Assembly: GCA_024225635.1 (NCBI GenBank)
Contig: JAAEMK010000272.1
Span: 1 to 64,000 of the forward strand
Reading direction: 5' to 3'
Source: Desulfobacteraceae bacterium
Lineage (GTDB): Bacteria > Desulfobacterota > Desulfobacteria > Desulfobacterales > Desulfobacteraceae
DNA: 64,000 bases
Below, in pieces: positions 8,935 to 17,420 of the stretch (position 1 is the first letter of the stretch; every line of letters starts with the position of its first letter). The notes below the pieces were generated by a model, which worked only from the letters and a program-made list of their open reading frames with translations, searched no databases and was not told where the DNA came from. Position numbers and translations under genes: made by a program.

Positions 8935-9396
8935 GAACGCAATCTGTTAACATGTGTAGAATTGCGTGCGATTACAGAGGGGTTGTGAAGGAAATAGGCA
9001 AGAGTTCTATACTGTGAGATGGTTACGGCATCTCCGGGACCATCAAGTCCATTTATATTTATTATTCCCAAAATTTGATTATTGTTGTATTCTATTGGAA
9101 CTGGGTTATGCCTCCTACTCCTTTTTATTCTATTTGGGTTTGTCCGCTGAAAAAGAGAATTTAGTTATGACCCAGTCTTTTTCAAGCCTCAATCCTTCGG
9201 AGGCTGGCCTCAGACTTCAGGTTCAGACTGTTCAAACGAATTTACAAAAAGACTCTTACACTATTTTTCACCAGATGCTCTACCCGTTCTGCTTGGGAAA
9301 GGATGATACATTGTTTTGAAGATGTGTTTAATCATTCATCAATGATCTGAAAAAGAGAACAAGGTTTTATCATTAGGAAAAATAAGGAGGGTGAAA
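8935..9396. other. intergenic region after rdrB, no convincing gene
   Basis: About 460 bp. A weak inverted repeat (ACGCAAT at 8937–8943 with ATTGCGT at 8961–8967) directly follows rdrB and may act in 3'-end formation. A frame open at 8966–9319 starts with GTG, has no ribosome site and no recognisable domain, so I do not call it. No SLATT or other membrane accessory gene known from some RADAR loci is evident. The strong ribosome site of the next gene is at its right end. Confidence 0.5.
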
Positions 9397-10245
9397 ATGG
9401 AAATCATGGAACCTGAAATCAAGAAACAGGAGATACACTTTCTCAATGACGACAACTTCAATCCCGGTAACGTCTGTATCGTAACAGGTGCGGGAAGCGG
9501 GATCGGAAGGGCCACAGCCATTGCGGCAGGTGCAAACAATCTCACGGTGGTGGGGTTAGATGTCAGCGAGGAAGACGGGGAGATGACCCGCAAGATGGTT
9601 GGGGACATGGGGGGGAGGATGCGGTTTGTCAGGGCGGATCTTACCAGGGACAGTGATATGGACGAGGCTGTGTCCGAGGCTGCAACCCTGGGAACCGTCA
9701 AGTATCTTGCCAACATCGCAGGAATTCAGCACATTGATCCCATTGAAGATTTCCCCATGGAGAAATATGACTACATGCAAAGGCTCATGGTCCGTGCCCC
9801 CCTCTATATGTCAAAGCTTACAATACCCCACATGAGAAACAGCAGTGACGGCACCGGGGTTATCGGGAATATGGCCTCCGTCCATGCCCACATATGTACA
9901 CTCAACAAAGTCTCCTATAATATCGCCAAGTTCGGGCTTCGGGGGTTGACCCAATCCATATCGGCCGAAGGAAAAGGCAGGATCAGAGGGTTTTCCGTGA
10001 GCACGGGATTTGTCAAAACCGCCCTTGCGCTGAAGCAGATTCCCTCCCAGGCGAAACAGCTGGGGATCACCGAGGAGCAGGTGGTAACCGATGTGATGAT
10101 GGGATTTTCACGGAAAAAAGAGATGATGGCTCCCATCGAGGTTGCAAATCTCTTTATGTTTGGTTTTTCACGTTTTGCAAACTATCTTGTGGGCGGAGAT
10201 CTTCTTTTTGACGGAGGTATGGTGCCAACCTATGCGGATGATTAA
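9397..10245 (+). CDS. short-chain dehydrogenase/reductase (SDR)
   Basis: A classical SDR of about 282 residues. It has the Rossmann motif TGAGSGIGRA, an acidic residue after beta-2 (GLDVSEE) favouring NAD(H), NIAGIQH in place of NNAG, a Ser in MASVHAH and the catalytic YNIAK. Overall it resembles 3-hydroxybutyrate-dehydrogenase-type SDRs. ATG 9397 is chosen over GTG 9391 because AAGGAGG ends at 9390, which leaves 6 nt before the ATG but none before the GTG. It opens a plus-strand cluster with a second SDR and an MFS carrier. Substrate unknown. Confidence 0.85.
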   Translation: MEIMEPEIKKQEIHFLNDDNFNPGNVCIVTGAGSGIGRATAIAAGANNLTVVGLDVSEEDGEMTRKMVGDMGGRMRFVRADLTRDSDMDEAVSEAATLGTVKYLANIAGIQHIDPIEDFPMEKYDYMQRLMVRAPLYMSKLTIPHMRNSSDGTGVIGNMASVHAHICTLNKVSYNIAKFGLRGLTQSISAEGKGRIRGFSVSTGFVKTALALKQIPSQAKQLGITEEQVVTDVMMGFSRKKEMMAPIEVANLFMFGFSRFANYLVGGDLLFDGGMVPTYADD

Positions 10246-10336
10246 GGAAGTGGTTTTCATGGTTCGTTATTTGCGTAGCTATTCCATTTAGCTACCGGTT
10301 TTTTTCAACCCCATAACAACCTTAGGAGACGATATC

Positions 10337-11122
10337 ATGTTGGAGATCAAGGATAGTGTCGCTGTGATCACAGGCGGTAGCGGCGGCATCGGTTATGCAC
10401 TTGCGGAGTATTGGACAGCCAGGGGGGGCAAGGTGGTGCTGGCCGACATCGTAACGGAGGCCCTTGAAAAAGCGAAACAACAGCTCGAGGGTGATGTTAT
10501 CACGGTTGAGTGCAATGTAACGGATGAAAACGATTGTGCCGTGCTGGCGGACACGGCCATCAATACCTTTGGAAAGATCAACCTCGTGGCTCCTTTTGCC
10601 GGAATCATCATGGACGGACTCATGGTGGCCCCGGACCGGGAGACGGGAAAGGTTGTGAAAAAGATGTCCCTTGAGGCGTTCCGGAAGGTGGTCGACATCA
10701 ACCTCACCGGGGTGTTCCTCACCGTTAGGGAGTGCTCGGAGCGGATGATCAACCACAATTGCAAGGGACTGATCTGCCTTGTTTCGTCCACGGGTTCCCT
10801 TGGCACCGCAGGCCAGATCAACTACTCATCCACCAAGGCTGCCATGTCTGTGATGCCCAAGGTGATCACGGCGGAGTTCTTCCGCAGGGGGCTTGCCCAC
10901 CGCATCCGGTGTGCTGCTATTGCGCCGGGATATGTGGGGACTCCCATGGTCAAGAATATGAACCAGAAGGCCCTTGACAAGATACTCAGCAATGTTCCCA
11001 TTAAAAGACTCATCGAGCCTGAAGAGGTTACCTCCCTGGTGGGAGAGATCTATCGAAACGAGGCCCTGGCAGGGGACACCTTTTTTATCCACGGCGGTCT
11101 GAGGCTCGGGTCCGGTGGATAG
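10337..11122 (+). CDS. short-chain dehydrogenase/reductase (SDR)
   Basis: A 261-residue classical SDR with TGGSGGIG near the N terminus, Asp after beta-2 (VVLADIV, suggesting NAD), PFAGI in place of NAGI, the catalytic Ser in CLVSSTGSLG, the YSSTK active site and a typical C-terminal IHGGLRLG. A good ribosome site (TTAGGAGA) precedes the ATG. It is about 90 nt after the first SDR and not closely related to it, so the two probably act on different intermediates of one pathway. Confidence 0.86.
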   Translation: MLEIKDSVAVITGGSGGIGYALAEYWTARGGKVVLADIVTEALEKAKQQLEGDVITVECNVTDENDCAVLADTAINTFGKINLVAPFAGIIMDGLMVAPDRETGKVVKKMSLEAFRKVVDINLTGVFLTVRECSERMINHNCKGLICLVSSTGSLGTAGQINYSSTKAAMSVMPKVITAEFFRRGLAHRIRCAAIAPGYVGTPMVKNMNQKALDKILSNVPIKRLIEPEEVTSLVGEIYRNEALAGDTFFIHGGLRLGSGG

Positions 11123-11232
11123 CAAGAAAGGCTATTGTTTTCTGCGGCGGTTGCTCCCGGGGTGGTGATATGGTATTTGATAACATCACAGGAGCAGGGA
11201 AGTACCGTTAAAATCAAGCAGGAGATCGTTGC

Positions 11233-12570
11233 ATGACCCAGTTTTCGTCCCGGCGTTTTGAATTCACACGATGGCTCATTTTTCTCATCCTCGTATTGTC
11301 GTACATCCTGGTTTATTTTCACCGCATGTCCCCCGGTACCATGGCCGATGAACTCATGGCCACCTTTGATGCCGACGGGGCGGCCCTGGGGATTCTTGCC
11401 GCCACCTATTTTGCGGTCTACGCCGTGATGCAGGTCCCTTCCGGGGTGATCGCGGACACCCTGGGCACCCGGACCGCCATTATCCTCGGCAACACCCTGG
11501 CAGGGGTCGGCTCCATCCTCTTCGGCATGGCCCCGACCTTTGCAACGGCAAGCTGCGGCAGGCTTCTTGTGGGCCTCGGGGTCTCTGTGGTGTTTGTGAG
11601 TATCATGAAGAGCAATGCCATGTGGTTCAGCGAACGGCGCTACGGAATCATGAGCGGGCTGACGCTCTTTGTGGGCAACATGGGATCGGTGCTGGCGGCA
11701 GGGCCCCTGGCCTCCCTGCTCGGTCTTTTTTTGTGGCGGACCGTGTTTGTCACCCTGGGGGGTGTCTCCCTTGCCCTTGCCGGTGCAGGCTTCCTATTTG
11801 TCAGGAACCGGCCGGAGGATGCCGGATTCCCTTCCATGCGGGAGATGGATGGATGGCGGTCCATGGAACGCAGAAAGCAGCACTGGATCAGGGAGCTTGT
11901 GGGGGTTGTCACGGTTCCCAGGCTCTGGCCCGGCTTCTGGGTCCAGTTCGGGATGATCGGAAGCCTTTACGCCTTCATGGGGCTCTGGTCCATCCCCTAC
12001 CTTCGGGACATGTACTACTTTGACCGGGTCTGGGCCGCCCGGTACCTTGGCCTGATGCTGGTGGCATTTGCCGTCGGCTGCCTGGTCCTTGGCTGGCTGT
12101 CCGACCTCATGGGCCGTCGTAAACCCATCCTTGTCTGCGGCACCATAATCTATGCCCTTGTGTGGGGTGCCATGATCGCCTTTCCCTGGTCCGGCTCGTC
12201 CGTGATCTACCTTTACTTCTTTCTGCTTGGTTTTTCCGGGTCTTCCTTTGTACTCACCTTTGCCTGCGCCAAGGAGGTGATCCATCCCCAGCTTTCAGGT
12301 ATGGCGGTGAGCGTTGTAAATACAGGGGCTTTCATCGGCACATGCCTGATGCAGCCCCTGTTCGGTTTTGTCCTGGATATGGGGTGGGACGGGAAGATGG
12401 TCAACAACGCCCGGGTCTACTCCCCGCCCGATTACCAGAACGCACTGTTCATGATGCTCTTTTTCGGTATCATCGGGGTGATGGGGGCCGTGTGCGTCAC
12501 GGAAACCCGTTGCCGGAACATTTCAGACGGTGTCACCCGTCATCCGCCGGCTACCCCTGGTTTGACATGA
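11233..12570 (+). CDS. MFS transporter
   Basis: A 445-residue, highly hydrophobic protein with about 12 predicted membrane helices. The first helix leads into VYFHRMSPGTMADEL, typical of MFS organic-anion or nitrate/sugar-acid carriers. The loop between helices 2 and 3 carries the variant G-x3-D signature (GVIADTLGTRTAI), and the second-half copy reads LGWLSDLMGRRKP. A cytoplasmic linker lies near residues 195–225. It is 110 nt after the second SDR, so it likely imports the substrate of the SDR pathway. Specificity unknown. Confidence 0.85.
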   Translation: MTQFSSRRFEFTRWLIFLILVLSYILVYFHRMSPGTMADELMATFDADGAALGILAATYFAVYAVMQVPSGVIADTLGTRTAIILGNTLAGVGSILFGMAPTFATASCGRLLVGLGVSVVFVSIMKSNAMWFSERRYGIMSGLTLFVGNMGSVLAAGPLASLLGLFLWRTVFVTLGGVSLALAGAGFLFVRNRPEDAGFPSMREMDGWRSMERRKQHWIRELVGVVTVPRLWPGFWVQFGMIGSLYAFMGLWSIPYLRDMYYFDRVWAARYLGLMLVAFAVGCLVLGWLSDLMGRRKPILVCGTIIYALVWGAMIAFPWSGSSVIYLYFFLLGFSGSSFVLTFACAKEVIHPQLSGMAVSVVNTGAFIGTCLMQPLFGFVLDMGWDGKMVNNARVYSPPDYQNALFMMLFFGIIGVMGAVCVTETRCRNISDGVTRHPPATPGLT

Positions 12571-12832
12571 TCCCGGCAAAATGCAGCATTTGAGATGCTT
12601 GCCTGGTTCTCTACGCGGCCCAGGCGCTTCAATGACCGGTTGTTCTGATTTCGTGGAGGAAATACAAAGGTTCAGGGTCGCCTGGGCTGCCTCTTCCAGG
12701 GGATTGCCCGGTGGATGCGGGCGGCTTTGGATTCGGCTGTTTCAATGAATTGTTCAGTGACGCTTGTGTCGTTTTATGGCTCACCTGTTGCTGTTTAAGG
12801 TTGTCAGGAAAATTTTTTTGTCCATTTTTTAA

Positions 12833-12843
12833 TGGTCATACCA
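12833..12843. promoter_or_regulatory. GntR/FadR-type operator-like site 1
   Basis: A perfect palindrome TGGTCATACCA inside AATGGTCATACCAAT. It matches the TGGT-N3-ACCA core bound by FadR-subfamily GntR proteins such as PdhR and LldR. A FadR-type regulator is encoded downstream at 14621. Confidence 0.6.
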
Positions 12844-12977
12844 ATGTGTAATAGGAAAGGGCGGAGGCTTTGTCAAGGAAAAAATGATTAAAAGCATTTG
12901 AATTTTTCTTCGAATAGTGACAAACTATTTGATTGAAAGGCCATGCAGGGCGATTGATGTTCAACCTGAGATCTGGA

Positions 12978-12988
12978 TGGTATTACCT
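12978..12988. promoter_or_regulatory. GntR/FadR-type operator-like site 2
   Basis: TGGTATTACCT differs from the palindrome only in the last base. It is 47 bp (centre to centre) upstream of site 3. Confidence 0.5.
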
Positions 12989-13024
12989 ATGGTGGCGTAT
13001 TGGGTATGGCATGGTTGAAGTGAT

Positions 13025-13035
13025 TGGTATTACCA
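13025..13035. promoter_or_regulatory. GntR/FadR-type operator-like site 3
   Basis: A perfect palindrome TGGTATTACCA with the same N3 spacer as site 2. It ends 32 bp before the -35 box of the predicted promoter. Confidence 0.6.
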
Positions 13036-13067
13036 TTAAAAAGGCTGCTCCAATACGGGAGTTCCTG

Positions 13068-13095
13068 TTGACGCGGTGGGGCTTCTTCCTATAAA
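13068..13095 (+). promoter_or_regulatory. predicted sigma-70 promoter of the glcF-gntR operon
   Basis: TTGACG at 13068–13073 and TATAAA at 13090–13095 with a 16-bp spacer, on the strand and in the region expected for the downstream operon. Confidence 0.5.
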
Positions 13096-13250
13096 AGTGG
13101 GGGAACATTCTGCCTTGGGTCAAGGAAAATAGTCCAAAACGGCCCTTTGCAGGAATCAATCAGAAATGGAAACGGGTTGACGAGGTCCGGAAAAAACCTT
13201 GATCCCAGAGAATATACACCACCCGGGTTGGATAACAGGAGTTGGATAGG

Positions 13251-14564
13251 ATGGTTGGAATGAAAGCGCTGGCACACCGCGTAAACGAACTTGAAGAGCA
13301 GCTTGTGATCTGCATTCGCTGCGGCATGTGTCAGGCTGTCTGCCCTTTGTTTGGGCAGACCGGAAAAGAGGCTGATGTGGCAAGGGGGAAGCTTGCCTTG
13401 CTGGACGGCCTGACAAAGAACATGTTTGAAGATGCCCACGGGGTGGCCGAACGTATCAACCGCTGCCTGCTTTGCGGTTCCTGCGCGGCAAACTGCCCCA
13501 GCGGCGTCAATGCCCTTGAAATTTTTATCCGGGCACGGGCCATTCTCACGGAATTCCAGGGGCTTTCCCCCTTGAAAAAAGCGGTGTTCAGGGGAATGCT
13601 GGCAAAGCCCGCCACCTTTGACCGGCTTACCCAGTGGGCGGGCCGTTTCCAGGGTCTCTTCACCAGGAAAGATGACAATTCCCAGGGTACCGCCTGTGCC
13701 CGGGTGATCTCTCCGCTGCTCCGGGACCGTCATTTCCTGCCCATGGCAGACAAGCCGTTTCACAGGGAAGTTCCAAAACTCAATACAGCCCCCGGCAGGT
13801 CCGGCCTGAAGGTGGCCTTTTTTACCGGCTGCCTGGTGGACAAGATCTTTCCGGGTATCGGCTTTGCCGCCCTGGAGGTGTTTGAACATCACGGGGTGGG
13901 GGTCTACATTCCGGAAAGCCTGGGCTGCTGCGGCATCCCGGCCCTTGCCTCCGGGGACGCCAAAACCTTTGACGCCCTGGTTGCCCACAACATTGATCTA
14001 TTGAGGCGGGAACGGGTTGACGCCGTTGTCACGGCCTGCGCCACCTGCACCTCCACCGTCAAAAAGCTCTGGCCAACCCTTTACCGGCCCGGGGCCAGCA
14101 GTTTGACCCAATATCTCCGGGAGCTTTCCGAAAAGACCTTCGATATCAGCGAGTTCCTGGTGAACCGAATCGGGCTTGACCCGGAACTTGCGGCAGGGGA
14201 GGGCGGTCAGGTGACCTACCACGATCCCTGCCATCTCAAAAAATCCCTTGGGGTGACCGTGGAGCCAAGAAAACTCCTTGCTTGTTCCGGCAGCACCGTG
14301 GTGGAGATGGAGGGGGCGGACAAGTGCTGCGGCATGGGCGGCAGCTTCAATCTGTTTCACTATGACATCTCCTCGAGGATCGGTAATGCGAAGCAGCAGG
14401 CCATTGTCGATACGGGTTGCTCAACCGTGGCGACCGGCTGTCCCGCCTGCATGATGCAGATCTCCGACATGCTGGCTAAAAACGGGGTTGAGATGAACGT
14501 AAAGCATCCCATCGAGATCTATGCCGAGTCGTTGAAGCAAGGCGTCAACGGATGCCTGCATTGA
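13251..14564 (+). CDS. GlcF/LutA-like (Fe-S)-binding oxidoreductase subunit with two CCG domains
   Basis: A 437-residue protein with two N-terminal [4Fe-4S] motifs, CIRCGMCQAVCP (Cys21–Cys31) and CLLCGSCAANCPSG (Cys72–Cys82), then two CCG domains (GCLVDKIFPG...LGCCGIPA and YHDPCHLKK...CCGMGGSFN). This is the layout of glycolate oxidase subunit GlcF and D-lactate or glycerol-3-phosphate dehydrogenase electron-transfer subunits. They pass electrons from a FAD subunit to the quinone pool or heterodisulfide-reductase-like partners. No FAD-subunit gene is adjacent, which is odd. ATG 13251 is preferred to TTG 13242 because CAGGAG ends at 13241. It forms an operon with the GntR regulator 56 nt downstream. 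Confidence 0.82.
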   Translation: MVGMKALAHRVNELEEQLVICIRCGMCQAVCPLFGQTGKEADVARGKLALLDGLTKNMFEDAHGVAERINRCLLCGSCAANCPSGVNALEIFIRARAILTEFQGLSPLKKAVFRGMLAKPATFDRLTQWAGRFQGLFTRKDDNSQGTACARVISPLLRDRHFLPMADKPFHREVPKLNTAPGRSGLKVAFFTGCLVDKIFPGIGFAALEVFEHHGVGVYIPESLGCCGIPALASGDAKTFDALVAHNIDLLRRERVDAVVTACATCTSTVKKLWPTLYRPGASSLTQYLRELSEKTFDISEFLVNRIGLDPELAAGEGGQVTYHDPCHLKKSLGVTVEPRKLLACSGSTVVEMEGADKCCGMGGSFNLFHYDISSRIGNAKQQAIVDTGCSTVATGCPACMMQISDMLAKNGVEMNVKHPIEIYAESLKQGVNGCLH

Positions 14565-14620
14565 GAAACCGGCTCGATTCATATGCGAGGAGTTAAAAAA
14601 ATCACCAGAATGCGAGAAAT

Positions 14621-15337
14621 ATGACTTTACCCATAAAACCAATAAAACCCAAGCGAATATCGGACCAGGTGTTTGACCAGATCAGGGAACTTATCTTCAA
14701 AGGCAAGCTCAAGCCGGGGGAGAAGCTCATGCCCGAGCGGGAGCTTGCCGAGGCCATGTCCGTGAGCAGGACGACCATCCGGGACGCCATCCAGCGCCTT
14801 GCGGCCATGGGGATGATTGTCCAGAAGCAGGGCCAGGGCACCTTTGTCAAAACCTATGACGGCGGCACGGATGATAATCCCTTTGCCAAGGCCATGAGGG
14901 TCCAGGACGCCTCCATCGAGGATCTTCTCGAGGTGAGGATGGGCCTTGAATGCAATGCCGCGGCCCTTGCCGCCCAGCGGGCTGATAGCGCCGATCTTGC
15001 CGCCATGGAGCAGAGCATCGAAGAGATGAAGCACGAGATCGCCTCGGGCCGGCTCGGAACCGAGGCGGATGTCTCCTTTCACATGGCCGTTGCCTATGGG
15101 GCGAAAAATCCCCTCCAGGTGATCATCATGCATAATTTCCACGATTACCTTTCCCACGGTATCCGGGAGAGCCTTGCCTTTTTGTATGAAGACATGGCCA
15201 ACATCGAGCAGATCTTTCACCAGCATGGGCGTATCGTGAATGCCATCAAGGGACGGGATCCACATAAGGCCTATATGGAAATGAAAGAGCACATCACCTT
15301 TGTGCTCGATTGCTATAAGGCAAGATCCGGGGAGTGA
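14621..15337 (+). CDS. FadR-subfamily GntR transcriptional regulator
   Basis: A 238-residue protein. Residues about 10–75 form the GntR winged helix (VFDQIRELIFKGKLKPGEKL, ERELAEAMSVSRTTIRDAI, then the wing GQGTFV). Residues about 100–230 form the all-helical FCD ligand-binding domain typical of regulators that sense small organic acids. It is directly downstream of the GlcF-like gene and most likely controls that operon through the three TGGT-N3-ACC(A/T) sites upstream, which have the shape recognised by this subfamily. The ligand is unknown; a hydroxy acid or intermediate of the neighbouring catabolic cluster is plausible. Confidence 0.88.
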   Translation: MTLPIKPIKPKRISDQVFDQIRELIFKGKLKPGEKLMPERELAEAMSVSRTTIRDAIQRLAAMGMIVQKQGQGTFVKTYDGGTDDNPFAKAMRVQDASIEDLLEVRMGLECNAAALAAQRADSADLAAMEQSIEEMKHEIASGRLGTEADVSFHMAVAYGAKNPLQVIIMHNFHDYLSHGIRESLAFLYEDMANIEQIFHQHGRIVNAIKGRDPHKAYMEMKEHITFVLDCYKARSGE

Positions 15338-15388
15338 GACCCTTATTAAAACGAACCAACGCTATCATTTAAACACGCAAGGGAATAT

Positions 15389-16066
15389 ATGAAATACCAT
15401 ACCGTATCAATATCAAAATCAGGCCATGGAGCCATCTTTACCAATGCCGGGGACGCAAAGGAGTACCGGAAGAACCATCCCGGCAGCACCTATCAGGTCT
15501 TTGACCGGATACCCGCAAAGATCCCTCCCCTGGGGGCTGTTGAAGCAGGGAAACCCGCCGCCGTAAAGATGTCTGTTGCAACATCGTCTGATGGCATCCG
15601 GATCTATACCGACGGCTCCGCCCTGAACAACCCGGGGCCCGGGGGGTATGGGGTGATCTTGATGATAGACGGTGAATACACCGAGTTTGCCCAGGGGTAC
15701 CGGCATACCACCAATAACCGGATGGAGATGATGGCCGTCATAACGGCATTGGAGGGGATCAAGGGGGAGGACAGGAAACGGCCCATCGTGGTCCATTCCG
15801 ACTCCCAGTATACCATCAACGGCATCACCAAGGGATGGGCAAGGAACTGGCGTAAAAAGGGGTGGAAAAAGGCAGATGGCAAACCGGCCCTGAACCCTGA
15901 TTTGTGGAAACGGATGCTTGAACTCACCGAAGGGTTGCCCAAATTGACCTTTAAATGGGTCAAGGGGCATGCCGGAGATCCCCTCAACGAAAGAGCCGAT
16001 GATCTGGCCAATGGCGCCGCCCAGGGGGGAGATGTTATGCTGGAGGATGAGGGGTACATGAACTGA
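15389..16066 (+). CDS. rnhA: ribonuclease HI with N-terminal extension
   Basis: A 225-residue protein. Residues 70–210 form a complete RNase HI domain with the catalytic set Asp75 (YTDGS), Glu113 (NRMEM), Asp138 (HSDSQ) and Asp204, plus His194 in VKGHAGDPLNERADDLAN. It cleaves RNA in RNA–DNA hybrids. The first 65 residues (KYHTVSISKSGHGAIF...YQVFDRIP) are an extension not found in the 155-residue E. coli enzyme and do not clearly match the usual hybrid-binding domain. It is the only housekeeping gene in this stretch and is not obviously tied to its neighbours. Confidence 0.9.
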   Translation: MKYHTVSISKSGHGAIFTNAGDAKEYRKNHPGSTYQVFDRIPAKIPPLGAVEAGKPAAVKMSVATSSDGIRIYTDGSALNNPGPGGYGVILMIDGEYTEFAQGYRHTTNNRMEMMAVITALEGIKGEDRKRPIVVHSDSQYTINGITKGWARNWRKKGWKKADGKPALNPDLWKRMLELTEGLPKLTFKWVKGHAGDPLNERADDLANGAAQGGDVMLEDEGYMN

Positions 16067-16084
16067 TTTTACCGGGGATGTTTG

Positions 16085-17342
16085 GTGGGCAAAATTAGAC
16101 TGAAAACTTTAGCGTTCCTGTTTCTATTGATATTCATAATTGTCACTTCACTGCTGTATCATCAGGAAAAAGAAAACACGATACATGAAGCTGAGAAGAG
16201 AATGGATATTTTTATGAAAAAATGGAAGGCTTTGTTTGATTATGTTGAAGCTGAGCAGAAAAAGGTCATTTATGAATTTCAAAGGAAAGGAATTCTCGAT
16301 AAGGACTTTTTTGATCCCCATATACTTTCGTTTACATTTATCTCACGTGAGATACAGCGACGGTATGAGAAGGAGGAGCTGGCGAACGGCATTATCCCGT
16401 ATTATTACAGTCTTGCATCGACAAATCCCCGTAACCCTGTCAATAAAGCTACTGAATATGAGGCGGAAATCCTTGAAAAATTCGGAAGAAATGAAATAAA
16501 GACGTATTCTGAAGTAGTTGATAAGGAATCAAATAGATTTTACCGGAGTTACATGCCCCTTGAGAGAACCGGTGAAAGTTGTATGAAATGTCACGGTTCT
16601 CCTGATAGAGCGCCTAAAGATCTGGTAGATATGTATGGGGCTGTAGCAGGTTTTGGCGAGGAGGTTGGATGGATCAGGGCGATGGTGGTGATAGAAATCC
16701 CCATTGATGAAATAGAGAAAGAGGCTTTCCGCAAGTTTGCATCAACGTCTGTGGTTCTTTTAATTATCTTTGCGGGATCTTTTGTTTTTATCAGCATTCT
16801 TGTGCAAAAGGAGCGTGAGCTGCAAAAGGCTAACGCGGAACTTCAAAGCCTTTCCAGGACTGACGGGTATTGCAAATCGTCGCCAATTCGACATCACCCT
16901 TGAGCAACAATGGAAATTGATGTTCAGGCATGGGAAATCGATCTCTTTGATACTATGTGATATCGACTTCTTTAAGTTTTATAATGACACTTATGGTCAC
17001 GTCGCAGGTGATGATTGTTTAAGATCGGTTGCTGATGCAATTGCAAGGCATGCAATGAGGCCTGCTGATTTAGTTGCCCGATATGGTGGAGAAGAGTTTG
17101 TAGTGCTTCTTCCCGATACTGATAGCGAGGGCGCGCGTCATGTCGCCGAATCAATAAGAAATGCTGTTGTTGATATGCAGATCCCCCATGAAAAATCGGA
17201 AGTTTGCTCCAGTGTAACTCTTAGCTTGGGTGTAAGTACAATGATCCCGGATGATGCATCCACATATGAAGCATTGGTTCGTACAGCAGATGAATTGCTC
17301 TATAGGGCCAAGGAGGGTGGCAGGAATCGTATCGAAGTATGA
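16085..17342 (+). pseudogene. frameshifted haem-c sensor diguanylate cyclase
   Basis: Two overlapping frames together encode one receptor. The first (GTG 16085 to a stop at 16903) has a membrane helix at about residues 7–25, a periplasmic DUF3365/Tll0287-like domain with a haem-c motif CMKCH (Cys166, Cys169, His170), a second membrane helix and a short coiled coil ending SLSRTDG. The second, readable from about 16860 to 17342, continues with LTGIANRRQFD and a full GGDEF domain: GGEEF at about 17085 and the inhibitory-site motif RxxD five residues upstream. The break is at about 16855–16875, where GGACTGAC occurs once; a second tandem copy would restore the consensus TDGLTGIANRR. It could be a real mutation, a reversible slippage site or a sequencing error. 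Confidence 0.75.
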
Positions 17343-17420
17343 TAATGCTTCGATAGGGCCCCTATGGTAATTCTTGTTGGCATAAGTTGTTGACAGGGGG
17401 GGGGCACTCTCTCTTTTTGT

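Larger units (their letters stand above)
12571..13250. other. regulatory intergenic region upstream of the GlcF-like gene
   Basis: About 680 bp with no gene. It holds three TGGT-N3-ACC(A/T) palindromes and one good sigma-70-like promoter, listed separately. The expected transcript leader is about 150 nt. Confidence 0.6.

Noticed and set aside
8966-9319. 117-codon frame after rdrB, possible third RADAR gene
   Set aside because: GTG start without a ribosome site, no recognisable domain, composition like random AT-rich DNA. Would need homologues or transcripts to revive.
11622-12593. Additional plus- and minus-strand frames over the MFS gene
   Set aside because: Products of high GC in other frames; the hydrophobic 12-helix frame is clearly the real gene.
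12571-13067. Search for a degraded gene before the GlcF-like gene
   Set aside because: No frame or family motif found; the only order seen is the operator-like palindromes and short GC-rich inverted repeats.
17350-17370. Short palindrome ATAGGGCCCCTAT-like between convergent genes
   Set aside because: Imperfect, short and without U-run; not strong enough to call a terminator.
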